Below are positions 1 to 8,099 of a DNA stretch of 48,328 nt, in pieces (the first letter of the stretch is position 1; each line of letters begins with the position of its first letter). A model generated the notes under the pieces. That model made no database searches. It was given only the letters and a program-made list of their open reading frames with translations, and was not told where the DNA came from. Origin of the DNA: Singulisphaera sp. GP187 (GTDB lineage: Bacteria; Planctomycetota; Planctomycetia; Gemmatales; Gemmataceae); the NCBI GenBank assembly GCA_945905925.1, contig CAMDQN010000042.1:1-48328 (forward strand). The letters run 5' to 3'. A program made the translations under genes and the position numbers.

Positions 1-53
1 AGCCCCCTGATTGAACCTCAGCGTACGAGGTGCTGAGGTTCAATCAGGGGGCT
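1..53. repeat. Perfect 22-bp inverted repeat (hairpin)
   Basis: Arms at 1-22 and 32-53 are exact reverse complements around a 9-nt loop. The right arm runs into a family B repeat copy (41-70). It lies just beyond the 3' end of the minus-strand esterase, so its transcript could act as a terminator, but there is no T-run. The window edge hides whether it is part of a larger element. Confidence 0.85.
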
Positions 54-70
54 TACGCCCCACGCTCGCC
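41..70. repeat. Family B palindromic repeat, copy 1 (intergenic)
   Basis: The core CAGGGGGCTTACGCCCC followed by CTCGCC recurs at 7721-7755, 27556-27587 (degenerate) and 39461-39496. This copy is outside genes, next to the esterase stop codon. The other three lie inside coding sequence. Confidence 0.7.
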
Positions 71-79
71 TGTGCGCAG

Positions 80-997
80 TCATTTGCCGAGAAGGTGTTT
101 GTCGAACCAGTCGGCCAGCGTCTTCGCGTCGTTGGCGAACGCGGGGCCGCCGTGCCCGGCGCCCTTCCGAACCGCGAGTTCGCACGGCACCTTGTTCTCC
201 TTCATCTTCGCGATGACGAGTTCGGCCTGCTGAATCGGCACGAGGAAGTCCGCGTCGCCGTGGATGATGAGCGCCGGCGCCGAGTCTTTCGAGACGTGGT
301 ACACCGGCGATATCTGCTTGCCGATCGCCTTGCGCCTCTCCTCGTCTTCGATCACCACGAGTTTGTTCGTCCCCTTCTCACGCTCCCAGAAGTCGAACGG
401 CGGGCGGTAGTTCTTCAGCGTTCCGCCACCGAGGGCGATTTCGCCTTCCTTGCCGTAGTTGAGGAAGTCCGTGGGCGGGTAGAAGCACGCGACCGCCGCG
501 ACCTTCGACGACTGTTGATCGACCGGATCGGTCGCTTTCGGGTTCCCTTCTTTGGGCGCGCAGCCTTGCATGAGCGAGAGGTGCCCGCCGGCGGAGCCGC
601 CGGAGATACCGAGTTTGTCGGGGTCCACGTTGTACTTCTTCGCGTTGGCCTTGATGAACCGCACGGCGCGGTGCATGTCTTCGAGCACCTCGGGGATGGT
701 GAACTTCGGCTGGCTCCCGTGGACGACCGCGAACACCGTGTACCCGCGGTTGACGAACTCCAAACCTGCCCCGACTCCGCCGGGCTTGGATGAGTTCCAG
801 CCGCCGCTCACGCACCAGATGATGCCTTTGCCGTTGGCTTTCTCTTTGTCCTTCGGGGCGAACACGTCCATCGTCATCGCGAGGCCGAACTTGCGGCCGT
901 AGATCACGTCTTCGGTGCGCGTGTAGGTGTCCTGCGCGAACGCGGATGGCGCGAGCGCGAGAGCCGCGACCGCAGCGAGCAAAAAGCGGGAGAGCAT
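80..997 (-). CDS. Secreted alpha/beta-hydrolase (esterase/lipase-like)
   Basis: This 305-residue protein has a Sec signal peptide (residues 1-21, ending AFAQ) and a single alpha/beta-hydrolase domain of the BD-FAE / acetyl-esterase kind. The nucleophile elbow GISGGSAGGH puts the catalytic serine at about 135. HGDADFLVP (about 246-254) supplies the acid and GAGHGG (about 279-284) the histidine. The usual HGGG oxyanion stretch is replaced by VSGGWNS (about 63-69). It probably hydrolyses carboxyl esters outside the cytoplasm, for example acyl groups on polysaccharides, but the substrate cannot be read from the sequence. It is the last gene of the minus-strand run, 51 nt after the ankyrin gene, and AGGAGG-like bases precede the ATG. 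Confidence 0.85.
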   Translation of the reverse strand: MLSRFLLAAVAALALAPSAFAQDTYTRTEDVIYGRKFGLAMTMDVFAPKDKEKANGKGIIWCVSGGWNSSKPGGVGAGLEFVNRGYTVFAVVHGSQPKFTIPEVLEDMHRAVRFIKANAKKYNVDPDKLGISGGSAGGHLSLMQGCAPKEGNPKATDPVDQQSSKVAAVACFYPPTDFLNYGKEGEIALGGGTLKNYRPPFDFWEREKGTNKLVVIEDEERRKAIGKQISPVYHVSKDSAPALIIHGDADFLVPIQQAELVIAKMKENKVPCELAVRKGAGHGGPAFANDAKTLADWFDKHLLGK

Positions 998-1048
998 ATC
1001 AACCTCCTAATGAGTCGAGCCGGGAACGTCAGCGACCGGGGCGTTCAC

Positions 1049-1654
1049 TTACTTCTTGTCGTCGGGCTTCTTGAGAAACGGGTTCGGCTTCAGGTCGATC
1101 TTCTTCACCGATTGAAGGTAATCGACCATCTTGTCGGCGTCCTTGCCCGCGAGTTGGGCGTGGAAGTGCAGGCTGAACCCGTGCGGCCCGCGCGCGTCGA
1201 TCAGTTTCGGCTGGAGTGTGAGGAACGCTTTTACTGCTTCGAGTTGCCCCATCATCGTGGCGCAGAAGATGTCAATGCGAGCGCCGCGTTCGAGAAGCAA
1301 CTCCGCCATCGCGCGGTTGCCCATGTGCGCCGCGGCACCGAGTCCGCTTTCCCAGTCTCCGCCGCCCCAGTCCATGAACGAGTTCACGAGTGCCGGCTCG
1401 CGGTCGAGCAGTTTCTTCACCATATCCATGTCGAAGTGCGCGAACATGACGAAGTCTTGCACCATCAACTTGTTGATCTGCGGTCTGGCCCATTGCGGGT
1501 TTCGCGGCGGCTTGGGGTAGTCTCGCTCGAACGGAGCTTCAGTGGGCTTGGTGTGCGGCATCGGCGCGGTTTCGGCGCTGAGTGCTTCGCTTCCGAGAAC
1601 GACGCTCGCTGCGAACGCGGTGGTGAACGTCCGGCGGTCGATGGGGTCGGGCAT
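1049..1654 (-). CDS. Tat-exported ankyrin-repeat protein
   Basis: The start is set at MPDPIDRRTFT (1654). The longer open frame upstream has no leader and overlaps the LRR gene. The 201-residue product begins with a twin-arginine-like leader (DRRTF then a hydrophobic stretch to about residue 30). Ankyrin-like helices follow at about 65-165, including a segment like GLGAAAHMGNRAMAELLLERG and another around QLEAVKAFL. Ankyrin repeats bind proteins and no catalytic motif is visible. The C-terminus is lysine-rich. It is 80 nt downstream of the LRR gene and 51 nt upstream of the esterase, so it is probably cotranscribed with them. Fold assignment is good; the partner is unknown. Confidence 0.75.
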   Translation of the reverse strand: MPDPIDRRTFTTAFAASVVLGSEALSAETAPMPHTKPTEAPFERDYPKPPRNPQWARPQINKLMVQDFVMFAHFDMDMVKKLLDREPALVNSFMDWGGGDWESGLGAAAHMGNRAMAELLLERGARIDIFCATMMGQLEAVKAFLTLQPKLIDARGPHGFSLHFHAQLAGKDADKMVDYLQSVKKIDLKPNPFLKKPDDKK

Positions 1655-1734
1655 GGTGTGGCTCCGCGGGGCGAGAGTCGGTGTGACGAACAGCATACCG
1701 CAACGCGGCAAAAGTAGGAGCGAGAAGGCGCGAA

Positions 1735-2604
1735 TCAGTCCAGTTTCACACGCTCGCCGAACTTGTCGCGAAGGAGTTGCTTGCCGCTCGCCGTGAGCCG
1801 CGGACATTCGCGCAGGTTAAGTTCGCGGAGGTTCGGGAACGCCTTCGAAGTGGCGAGCGACTCCGCGCCTTTGTCGCCGATGTGGTTGTCGCTCAGATCG
1901 AGCACTTCCAGGTTCGTGAGGTGCTTACCGGCTGCGAGCGCGGCCACGGCTTTGTCAACGAGTTTGTTGTGGCTGATCGCGAGTTTGCGCAGACGGGAAA
2001 GCGCCGGGTTCGCGGCGAGCGCCTGCACTCCGACCGCGCCGGGCTGGACGCTGCGGAACGCGATGTGCCGCAACCCGGTAAGATTCGGGGAACCGAAGAA
2101 TGTCGCGGCGGACCCGGTGCCGAGTGGGTTGAACGGGTACACCCCCAACCCCGGGACGTGTCGGAACTCCGGCAGCGAGGCCATCGCTTCCATCCGCGGA
2201 CCGCCGGCGTTGTTCAGTTGCACGAATTGAACGAACGCAAACTCTTCGCTCGCGAACAGCGGTCGGAACGCCGGCTGGAGAAGTGCCGGTCCGTCGATGG
2301 TGATGTGCGGCAGCCCTCGAAAGAATTCGCCGGTTATGGGGAACGCGGCGAGCGGACCGAGGCACCGCTGGAACAGCGCGGCTTGAACGCGCAGTTCCAT
2401 GTTCGCGGCGGGCGGTAAGGTGCCGCGTTCGCGGGCGATGTCCTTGCGAATGTTTTTCGCACGCGCCGCGTCCAACTCGTTGTCCTGCTCGTCGAGCCAG
2501 TCGGCGAGAACGAGTCGCGGCGTGTCGTCGTCCGGGTGATCCTTCACCGCGTCGAGCAGCGCGATCAACTCCGGCCGCGGCGGGCGAACAGTTTCGGCGG
2601 GCAT
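1735..2604 (-). CDS. TIGR02996-domain leucine-rich-repeat protein
   Basis: This 289-residue protein opens with the TIGR02996 repeat-companion motif: ELIALLDAVKDHPDDDTPRL then VLADWLDEQ and an arginine-rich helix, residues 12-55. Such domains precede LRRs in many Gemmata proteins. Ribonuclease-inhibitor-type LRRs follow, clearest from about 185 to the end (LRKLAISHNKL, LEVLDLSDNHIGDKG, LRELNLRECPRL). It has no signal peptide and no catalytic domain, so it is probably a cytoplasmic protein-binding scaffold. It starts 13 nt after the HEPN-like gene stops, which suggests one transcript. The site upstream of its ATG lacks a strong Shine-Dalgarno, so reinitiation from the upstream gene is plausible. 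Confidence 0.85.
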   Translation of the reverse strand: MPAETVRPPRPELIALLDAVKDHPDDDTPRLVLADWLDEQDNELDAARAKNIRKDIARERGTLPPAANMELRVQAALFQRCLGPLAAFPITGEFFRGLPHITIDGPALLQPAFRPLFASEEFAFVQFVQLNNAGGPRMEAMASLPEFRHVPGLGVYPFNPLGTGSAATFFGSPNLTGLRHIAFRSVQPGAVGVQALAANPALSRLRKLAISHNKLVDKAVAALAAGKHLTNLEVLDLSDNHIGDKGAESLATSKAFPNLRELNLRECPRLTASGKQLLRDKFGERVKLD

Positions 2605-2617
2605 GGCGAACGAACCG

Positions 2618-3136
2618 TTAAGGAACGACGATCCCGGCTTGCCGAAGAAACTCGGTGAGTCGCTGGTGCGCGCCAGGCGGCAGAATTACGACGGGCGCGG
2701 CTTCGATCAGCGTTCGCCCGTGCGCGACCCAGTTGCGGTGTTTGATGATCTGTTTCACCTGCCCACGAAGTGCCGGATCGACCGCCGCGAACAGTTCCAC
2801 CACGCGCACCGAGATGTTCCACATCTCCACGTCCTTCAACACCTCGTCGCGAACCACGGTGTGCAACGCGCTCGTTGTGGCGACCAACGGCAGGGCCGCG
2901 AGGTGGTCACGAACGGTGCGCTCGAAGATCGCGACGAGGGCGAGCACCCCGAGTCGGTCCAGTTCGGTCTCTGCAAGGTCCAGCGCCGCGAGGTTCTCGA
3001 CGTCGGTCTGCGTGGAGAAGGTATGTTTGTCGGTGATTGCGCCCAGGATCGCCCGTTCGACGACACGCCGCGTGACCCGAAGGGCGTCGTGGGCGGTGAA
3101 ATACCACGCCAGCACCGGGTCGAGCGGGTTAGCCAT
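2618..3136 (-). CDS. HEPN-like protein with RNxxxH motif
   Basis: The 172-residue, mostly helical protein carries KHRNWVAHGR near its C-terminus. R134, N135 and H139 fit the RNxxxH motif that is the metal-independent RNase signature of HEPN domains and of related RiboL-PSP-HEPN proteins. No other domain is visible. Its ATG overlaps the stop of the upstream gene by 8 nt (ATGGCTAA), so the two are probably translationally coupled. The assignment rests on one motif plus helical content. It could instead be a non-catalytic HEPN relative, and nuclease activity is inference. Confidence 0.55.
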   Translation of the reverse strand: MANPLDPVLAWYFTAHDALRVTRRVVERAILGAITDKHTFSTQTDVENLAALDLAETELDRLGVLALVAIFERTVRDHLAALPLVATTSALHTVVRDEVLKDVEMWNISVRVVELFAAVDPALRGQVKQIIKHRNWVAHGRTLIEAAPVVILPPGAHQRLTEFLRQAGIVVP

Positions 3137-3767
3137 CGAGCGCGTCCCCCGCCAGTTTGCGGAACAGTGCTTCGGTCAGCAGCAGTTCCCGATACGGCAA
3201 GTTGTTCGGCGTGTGGAACCAAGCGTTCTTCGCGCGCGAGTAGTAGAGCATGTACCGGTCGCCCGGCCCGTTCATGCCGATCATGCCGTCCCACCCGACG
3301 ACCCACGCGGCCACCGGCTTGATGTGCAGCGTCCAGCGCCCGCGCATCACGACGAGTTGCGTCGTCTCGTACTCGCCACTCTCGCCCTCGATCATGCAGA
3401 GCGGTTCTTCATGCACTCGCGGGTTGCCAGGCAGCGACTCACACCACGGTCGGATCGTGGCGAACAACTCCGCGACCGCAGCGCGCCAGTCGCGCACGAT
3501 CTGGAATGCGTCGCGCAGGTCGCGGAACTTCGCTTCGAGTTTGTCGGGACTGAGGAACTCGAACGGCAGCAAGTCCGCGCCAGCCCGCGCGCCGGTGGCG
3601 TCACTCAGTCGCAGTTGCGCGACGGGCTTGCCCTCCCAGTTGGTACCCTTCCGCCATTCCGCTGTCGCAGTGCCGTTGAAAATGTTGTCGAGGAGCGGCG
3701 CACGGGCCGCGACCGCCGCGCGGAGGTCGGCATCGGCGTCCAAACTCGGGTCGATGGTGACTTGCAT
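3129..3767 (-). CDS. Protein of unknown function, coupled to HEPN-like gene
   Basis: The start is placed at MQVTIDPS (3767), which has GGAGCAAGAGTC just upstream. The frame extends 19 codons further without a better site. The 212-residue product has no signal peptide or membrane span. Helices with many charged residues occupy the middle, and the C-terminal third is Trp- and Tyr-rich, including WVVGWDGMIGMNGPG and YMLYYSRAKNAWFHTPNN. I do not recognise the family. Its stop codon overlaps the start of the HEPN-like gene by 8 nt, and it heads the minus-strand run. A partner or antidote role for the HEPN-like protein is possible from this arrangement alone. Confidence 0.7.
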   Translation of the reverse strand: MQVTIDPSLDADADLRAAVAARAPLLDNIFNGTATAEWRKGTNWEGKPVAQLRLSDATGARAGADLLPFEFLSPDKLEAKFRDLRDAFQIVRDWRAAVAELFATIRPWCESLPGNPRVHEEPLCMIEGESGEYETTQLVVMRGRWTLHIKPVAAWVVGWDGMIGMNGPGDRYMLYYSRAKNAWFHTPNNLPYRELLLTEALFRKLAGDALDG

Positions 3768-3824
3768 GACTCTTGCTCCGTGAGCAACTGGCCCGGCCTC
3801 ATTGTACCAGAGGCGGCCCGGCAC

Positions 3825-3881
3825 TCACGCCAGCACGTCGCGGAGCACTTGGCCGCCGGGAACGATCGACACCGGCCGATC
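3825..3881 (-). pseudogene. Remnant of a DUF1501 gene 3' end
   Basis: Read on the minus strand, this gives [18 protein letters not shown] and a TGA stop. The intact DUF1501 gene at 6373 ends NRPVSLVPGGQVLRDVLA. By hand I count about 9 differences in 57 nt, mostly synonymous, and an exact 19-nt match (3824-3842 against 6372-6390). The fragment abuts and slightly overlaps the kinase stop codon, so it is only the last 19 codons of a lost or displaced gene. Confidence 0.8.
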
Positions 3882-5745
3882 AGTCGTACTCGTACAGCAC
3901 ATAGTACTTGGTGACCACGCAGAACGCGATCCAGCCGACCTGCGCCGCCGCCCGCGTCCAGCCGGGGCTGTGCCTGGCGGCCAGGTAGATCGCCAGCCCG
4001 CACAGCCCGAGCAGCCCGGCGTAGGCCGCCGGGTACTGCGGACACATGCCGTACCACAGCGCCCGGTTCAACAGGAAGAAGGCATGGACGGCGAACACCA
4101 CCGTCGGCACCGCGACTTCTAAGTAGAGCGGGGCAACGACCGGGCGCAGCCCCCGCGCCCGCAGCAGCCCACCGGCCGCTCCGACCAGCACCACCGCGAT
4201 CGGCACCGTCAGGCCGACTGCCAGGATCATTCCGCTGAACACCGCCCACGGCAGCCGCATGAGCAGGTCGTTGTGCATTTTCGCCGCCAGAGCCGCCCGC
4301 CGCTCAGCCGGCGGTCGGTCGGCCACCGCCGGGTGCCCGGCGAGCGCGTCGGCCGCCGGGTCGGCGAGCGCCGCCATGTCGTCCACCGCCGGGCGGACGG
4401 CGACCGAGTACGTCGCCCACCACGCATAGGCGAAGGTGAAGAAGGCCACGGCGGCAACGATGCCCGTCAGCAACCCGGCGGCGAGGTCGGCTGCTCGGTT
4501 GCGCGGGCGGACCAGCGCGGCGGTGGCGAACAGGATGGCCGGGATGAGCAGGAACATCACCCCCTCGGTCGCCGCCAAGAGCATGTCCGGCACCCGGTCG
4601 GCAGCGGCGTCCGCGGCTCCGGTCAGCCGGTCGAACTTGGCCCGCGCCTCGGGCACCTTCCGCCCGAACATGTCGGTTAGCACCGTGCCAGCGGCGACCA
4701 CCCCGCACGCCAGCCCGCCAACCAGCGTCCACCAGGCCGAACCAAACTGTTGCCGGGCCCAGTGCCGGATCAGCGCCCCCGGCGACGGCGGCCGGACCGA
4801 CACCGGCTCACCGGTGACGAACCGCCGCAGGTCGTCGGCCAGCGCAGCGGCCGTTGGATACCGCGCCCGCGGATCCTTCTCCAGACATTTCATGCAGATC
4901 AGCTCCAGATCCCGGGGCACCCCGGGCACCCGCTGGCGGATCGACTCCGGCACCTCCTCGATCACCCGCAGCACCACCGACAGCGCGGTGTCACCGGTGA
5001 ACGGGACGCCACCGGTCAGGCACTCGTAGAGCACCACACCCAGCGAGTAGATATCTGCGGCCGGGCCGACGAACTTGGTCCGCCCGACGGCCTGCTCTGG
5101 GGACATGTACGCCGGCGTTCCCATTACCGCGTTGGTGTCCGTCAGGTCGGCCCGCGCGCCCTGCTTGGCGAGTCCGAAGTCGGTGACCTTCGGTTCACCG
5201 GCCTCGTCGAAGAGCACGTTCGCCGGCTTGATGTCCCGGTGGATGATGCCGTGGTCGTGGGCCGCCTGGATGCCGCGTGCGATCTTCTCGACCAGCACCG
5301 CCGCCACCGCCGGTTCCAGTCGCCCGGCCGCCCGGATGGCCGCCGACAGGCTGCCCCCGTCGAGGTATTCCATCGCGAGGTACGGGCACTCGTTCGAACC
5401 GCCGAACTCGTACACCTGAACCACGTGCGGGTGGCGCACCGCCGCAACCGCTTCGGCCTCGCCCAGGAAGCGGGCCACCTCCACTGGGCCGGCACCGGCG
5501 GCGAGTAACCTCTTGAGGGCGACGATCCGATTCAGCCCGACCTGCCGGGCCTTCGACACAACGCCCATCCCGCCCCGGCCGAGTTCGCACAGAATTTCAA
5601 AGCCCGCGAGTTGCGTGGTCGGAGCAAGACCGGCTTGGCTCGGATCGACGGGCGGGCCCGTTCGCACCTGCGTCTCGTCGGCTGATCGTGCAGCCGGTGG
5701 TTCCAACCGCACGTTCGTTTGGTCCGGGCTGGTTGGCTCACTCAT
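3880..5745 (-). CDS. Ser/Thr protein kinase with multi-span C-terminus
   Basis: The start is MSEPTSPDQ (5745), with GGAGGT 9 nt upstream. Upstream codons are Arg/Ala-rich and look non-coding. In the 621-residue product a Pro-rich N-terminal tail precedes a complete bacterial (Hanks/PknB-type) kinase domain at about 49-312. It has the glycine loop GRGGMG (56-61), VALK lysine at 78, HRDIKPANV (169-177), DFG (189-191) and [10 protein letters not shown] (209-218). The rest holds several hydrophobic segments between about 337 and 620, probably five to seven spans, so the kinase is tethered in the cytoplasm. No PASTA or WD40 sensor is present; the membrane part may sense. It is divergent from the phospholipase-like gene, with 246 nt between starts. 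Its last codon touches a DUF1501 remnant. Confidence 0.93.
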   Translation of the reverse strand: MSEPTSPDQTNVRLEPPAARSADETQVRTGPPVDPSQAGLAPTTQLAGFEILCELGRGGMGVVSKARQVGLNRIVALKRLLAAGAGPVEVARFLGEAEAVAAVRHPHVVQVYEFGGSNECPYLAMEYLDGGSLSAAIRAAGRLEPAVAAVLVEKIARGIQAAHDHGIIHRDIKPANVLFDEAGEPKVTDFGLAKQGARADLTDTNAVMGTPAYMSPEQAVGRTKFVGPAADIYSLGVVLYECLTGGVPFTGDTALSVVLRVIEEVPESIRQRVPGVPRDLELICMKCLEKDPRARYPTAAALADDLRRFVTGEPVSVRPPSPGALIRHWARQQFGSAWWTLVGGLACGVVAAGTVLTDMFGRKVPEARAKFDRLTGAADAAADRVPDMLLAATEGVMFLLIPAILFATAALVRPRNRAADLAAGLLTGIVAAVAFFTFAYAWWATYSVAVRPAVDDMAALADPAADALAGHPAVADRPPAERRAALAAKMHNDLLMRLPWAVFSGMILAVGLTVPIAVVLVGAAGGLLRARGLRPVVAPLYLEVAVPTVVFAVHAFFLLNRALWYGMCPQYPAAYAGLLGLCGLAIYLAARHSPGWTRAAAQVGWIAFCVVTKYYVLYEYD

Positions 5746-5991
5746 CACGGCACACCTCCGGGCGTCGGCTGCGTGACCGCCCGTTCCGATTCTACTCGCC
5801 GCCGGTCCAGCCGGCACCGGACCGATAACCCGGACCGTGATCGCGACCCGCAGTCCCGGCGCGAAACGCCTGCCCGATCGACCGGGGCGGGCGTTTTCCG
5901 CTCGCCCCCGGCTAGCTCGGCGCGGCGCGCGGGTATTCTTCATTGACCCGGCACCGAGCCCGCAGCCGGCGCACCTTACCAGGAGTCCGTT

Positions 5992-6363
5992 GTGTCCTCA
6001 CCCCTCCGACTCACAGTGTTAACCCTCGCGCTGACGTGCGGGCTGTCCGCGCCCGCGATCGCCGGCGGTCGCGGGCAGACGAGTTGTCCGTGGTGGCGGC
6101 CGTGCGGCCCGGGGGAGACGTACAGCGGGAACCGCTTCATCCCGCAGGGGGCCTTCGGAGCCGACGCTCGCCCGGCGTGCGAGCGGCACGACCAGTGCTA
6201 CCGGGACGTGGTCACCGGCCGCAAGGTTTGCGATCAGACCTTCCGAAACGAACTCCGCTGCGAGTGCGAGCATTCCACCCACCCGTGGCTGTGCAAGCGA
6301 TTCGCCGGTCTGGCCTACTTTGGGGTGCGGGTCGCGGGCCGGTCGGCCTACGGTACGCCATAA
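5992..6363 (+). CDS. Secreted phospholipase A2-like protein
   Basis: The GTG start is supported by AGGAG at 5981-5985. The 123-residue product has a signal peptide (cleavage probably after APAIA, residue 24). The mature part is cysteine-rich with the phospholipase A2 active-site signature [10 protein letters not shown]66 and D67 would be catalytic and calcium-binding, and C63 and C69 would form disulfides. CGPG at 38-41 resembles the start of the calcium-loop region, and CDQTFRNEL (80-88) fits the second helix carrying the supporting Asp. Secretory PLA2s cleave the sn-2 ester of glycerophospholipids. No other secreted PLA2 relative is visible here. It is divergent from the kinase and convergent with DUF1501, 9 nt apart. 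Enzyme activity is inferred from the motif. Confidence 0.75.
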   Translation: MSSPLRLTVLTLALTCGLSAPAIAGGRGQTSCPWWRPCGPGETYSGNRFIPQGAFGADARPACERHDQCYRDVVTGRKVCDQTFRNELRCECEHSTHPWLCKRFAGLAYFGVRVAGRSAYGTP

Positions 6364-6372
6364 GGCGAAGCC

Positions 6373-7884
6373 TCACGCCAGCACGTCGCGAAGAACCTGC
6401 CCGCCGGGGACGAGCGACACCGGGCGGTTCGTCTTGTCGGTGAGCGTCGTTTCGAGGTCGTAGCCCAAGAGGTGGTATGCGGTCGCGAGCAAGTCCTTCG
6501 GCGATACCGGGCGGTCGGTCACGGTGCCGCCGATCTTGTCCGTCTTGCCAATGGTCTTGCCACGCGAGATTCCGCCTCCGGCGAGCAGCACCGAATACGC
6601 CTGCGACCAGTGGTCGCGACCCGCACCCTTCGCGCTGTTCAGCTTCGGTGTGCGTCCGTGTTCGCTCAACACCATCACCAGCGTGTCGTCCAGCATTCCG
6701 CGCTGATCGAGGTCGGAGATGAGACCGGAGAAACCGCGATCAAAACCCGGCATCAGTTCGTTCTTCATTCGCGGATAGTGTTCCCAGTGCGTGTCCCAAC
6801 CCGAACCCGCGAGGCCGAACTCGTCCCAGAACACCGTCACGAACTTCGAGCCGGCTTCCACTAATCGGCGCGCCGCGAGGCAGCTTTGGCCGAACAGGAA
6901 GTGCCCGTAGTTCTCGCGATTCTTCGCAGGTTCGCGGCGAACGTCCAGCGCGTTCCGCACCGCGTTCGAGCCGATCAGCGAGTAGGCCATCTCATGGAAC
7001 GGGTCGCGTGTCTCGGTGCCGTCACGCGAGCGGCGGGCGTCTTCTAACTGGTCGAGCAGTGACTTCCGGGTGTTCATGCGATCGAGTGTGAGGTCCGCCG
7101 CCGGTTCGCCGCCGAGCGCGAAGTACGAGTCCTCCGAAGTGCCCGCGTAAGGCTCATCGAACTCGATGGTGCGGTCGGTGAGCGTCTTCGTGATCTTCTT
7201 CGTGGCTTTCCCATGGAAGCTCGTGAAGTGCGGGCTGAACTGGTTGCCCAAGAACGCAGGATAAGGTCCGGCACGCTGCACTTCGCCGGTGCGCTGACTG
7301 CTGAACGGGAACGGCAGCGCGATGTTGTCCGGTACGGCCTTCCGTGCGGCGGTGGGGTCGTGGCGCTGTTCGAGGTGCGCGACCGTCGAACCAATGAACG
7401 GCCAGTGCTTGCTGTCGTGCGGCGCGAGTTCGATCGGCGCGTCGATCTCGGGAATGGCAGTGGTCGCGTAGGCGACGCCGTGAAGCGGATACTTGTGCGT
7501 GACCGATCGCACGACGGTGACGTTGTGCATCACGCGGCTCGTGTGCGGCAGAAGCTCACACACGTCGCAGCCGGGCAGCGTGGAGCGAATCGACTTCAGT
7601 TCGCCACGAATCTCCACCGGCGCGTCTGGCTTCTGGTCCGCGAGTTCGAGCTGGCTCGGCGAACCGTACAAGAAGAGCAGAATGCACGCCTTCGCGCGGC
7701 CGAAGTGCTTGTCGTCTTTCTTGGCGAGTGGGGGGCGTAAGCCCCCTGATGCGTTCCCTCCACCCTTTGCTTGTGCGCGCAGGAACGCGGGCAGCGTTAA
7801 CCCCAGAGCGGATCCGGCGGTAAGCAGGTCACGGCGGGTGAGTCCGTTACAGAGTCGTTTCGGGTTACCGAGAACGCGGAGCAT
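6373..7884 (-). CDS. DUF1501 protein with Tat-type leader
   Basis: The start is at MLRVLGNPKR (7884); the frame continues upstream without a leader. The 503-residue protein begins with a twin-arginine signal (LTRRDLLTAG, then a hydrophobic stretch to about 40). The DUF1501 domain follows and is of the sulfatase/alkaline-phosphatase-like superfamily: FLYGSPSQLELADQKPDAP, VTVFWDEFG, DTHWEHYPRM, VLSEHGRTPK and GAGRDHWSQAYSVLLAGGG. The substrate is unknown. DUF1501 genes are numerous in planctomycetes and often pair with DUF1549/DUF1553 genes, but no such partner is adjacent. Residues about 43-55 (ASGGLRPPLAKKD) are encoded by a family B repeat sitting exactly between the leader and the mature domain. 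Confidence 0.92.
   Translation of the reverse strand: MLRVLGNPKRLCNGLTRRDLLTAGSALGLTLPAFLRAQAKGGGNASGGLRPPLAKKDDKHFGRAKACILLFLYGSPSQLELADQKPDAPVEIRGELKSIRSTLPGCDVCELLPHTSRVMHNVTVVRSVTHKYPLHGVAYATTAIPEIDAPIELAPHDSKHWPFIGSTVAHLEQRHDPTAARKAVPDNIALPFPFSSQRTGEVQRAGPYPAFLGNQFSPHFTSFHGKATKKITKTLTDRTIEFDEPYAGTSEDSYFALGGEPAADLTLDRMNTRKSLLDQLEDARRSRDGTETRDPFHEMAYSLIGSNAVRNALDVRREPAKNRENYGHFLFGQSCLAARRLVEAGSKFVTVFWDEFGLAGSGWDTHWEHYPRMKNELMPGFDRGFSGLISDLDQRGMLDDTLVMVLSEHGRTPKLNSAKGAGRDHWSQAYSVLLAGGGISRGKTIGKTDKIGGTVTDRPVSPKDLLATAYHLLGYDLETTLTDKTNRPVSLVPGGQVLRDVLA
7721..7755. repeat. Family B repeat, copy 2, inside DUF1501 gene
   Basis: The core GGGGGCGTAAGCCCCC flanked by TTGGCGAGT matches copies at 41-70, 27556-27587 and 39461-39496. 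It is read in frame as GGLRPPLAKK right after the Tat leader. The alpha-2-macroglobulin copy is read in the same frame (ALQPPLAKP). Confidence 0.8.
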
Positions 7885-8099
7885 GGCATTCGTCCTGCTG
7901 AACGGCGCGAAGCGGGACACCTTCGGGAATATATCATGATGCCCCGGCGCGTCGATCGAGGCAAGTGAAATGAGCTTACCAATGAGCCGCCTCAGCCGTA
8001 GCCGGTATCGCCGGGTGTCCGCCCCGCGGTGCCGTTCGTACACCGACCGAACAACATCCGCCCACACCTCCGCTTCACCGCGATCCGAGCCACGACACC

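Noticed and set aside
5746-5943. N-terminal extension of the kinase
   Set aside because: Arg/Ala-rich without family likeness, and a strong GGAGGT precedes the later ATG at 5745.
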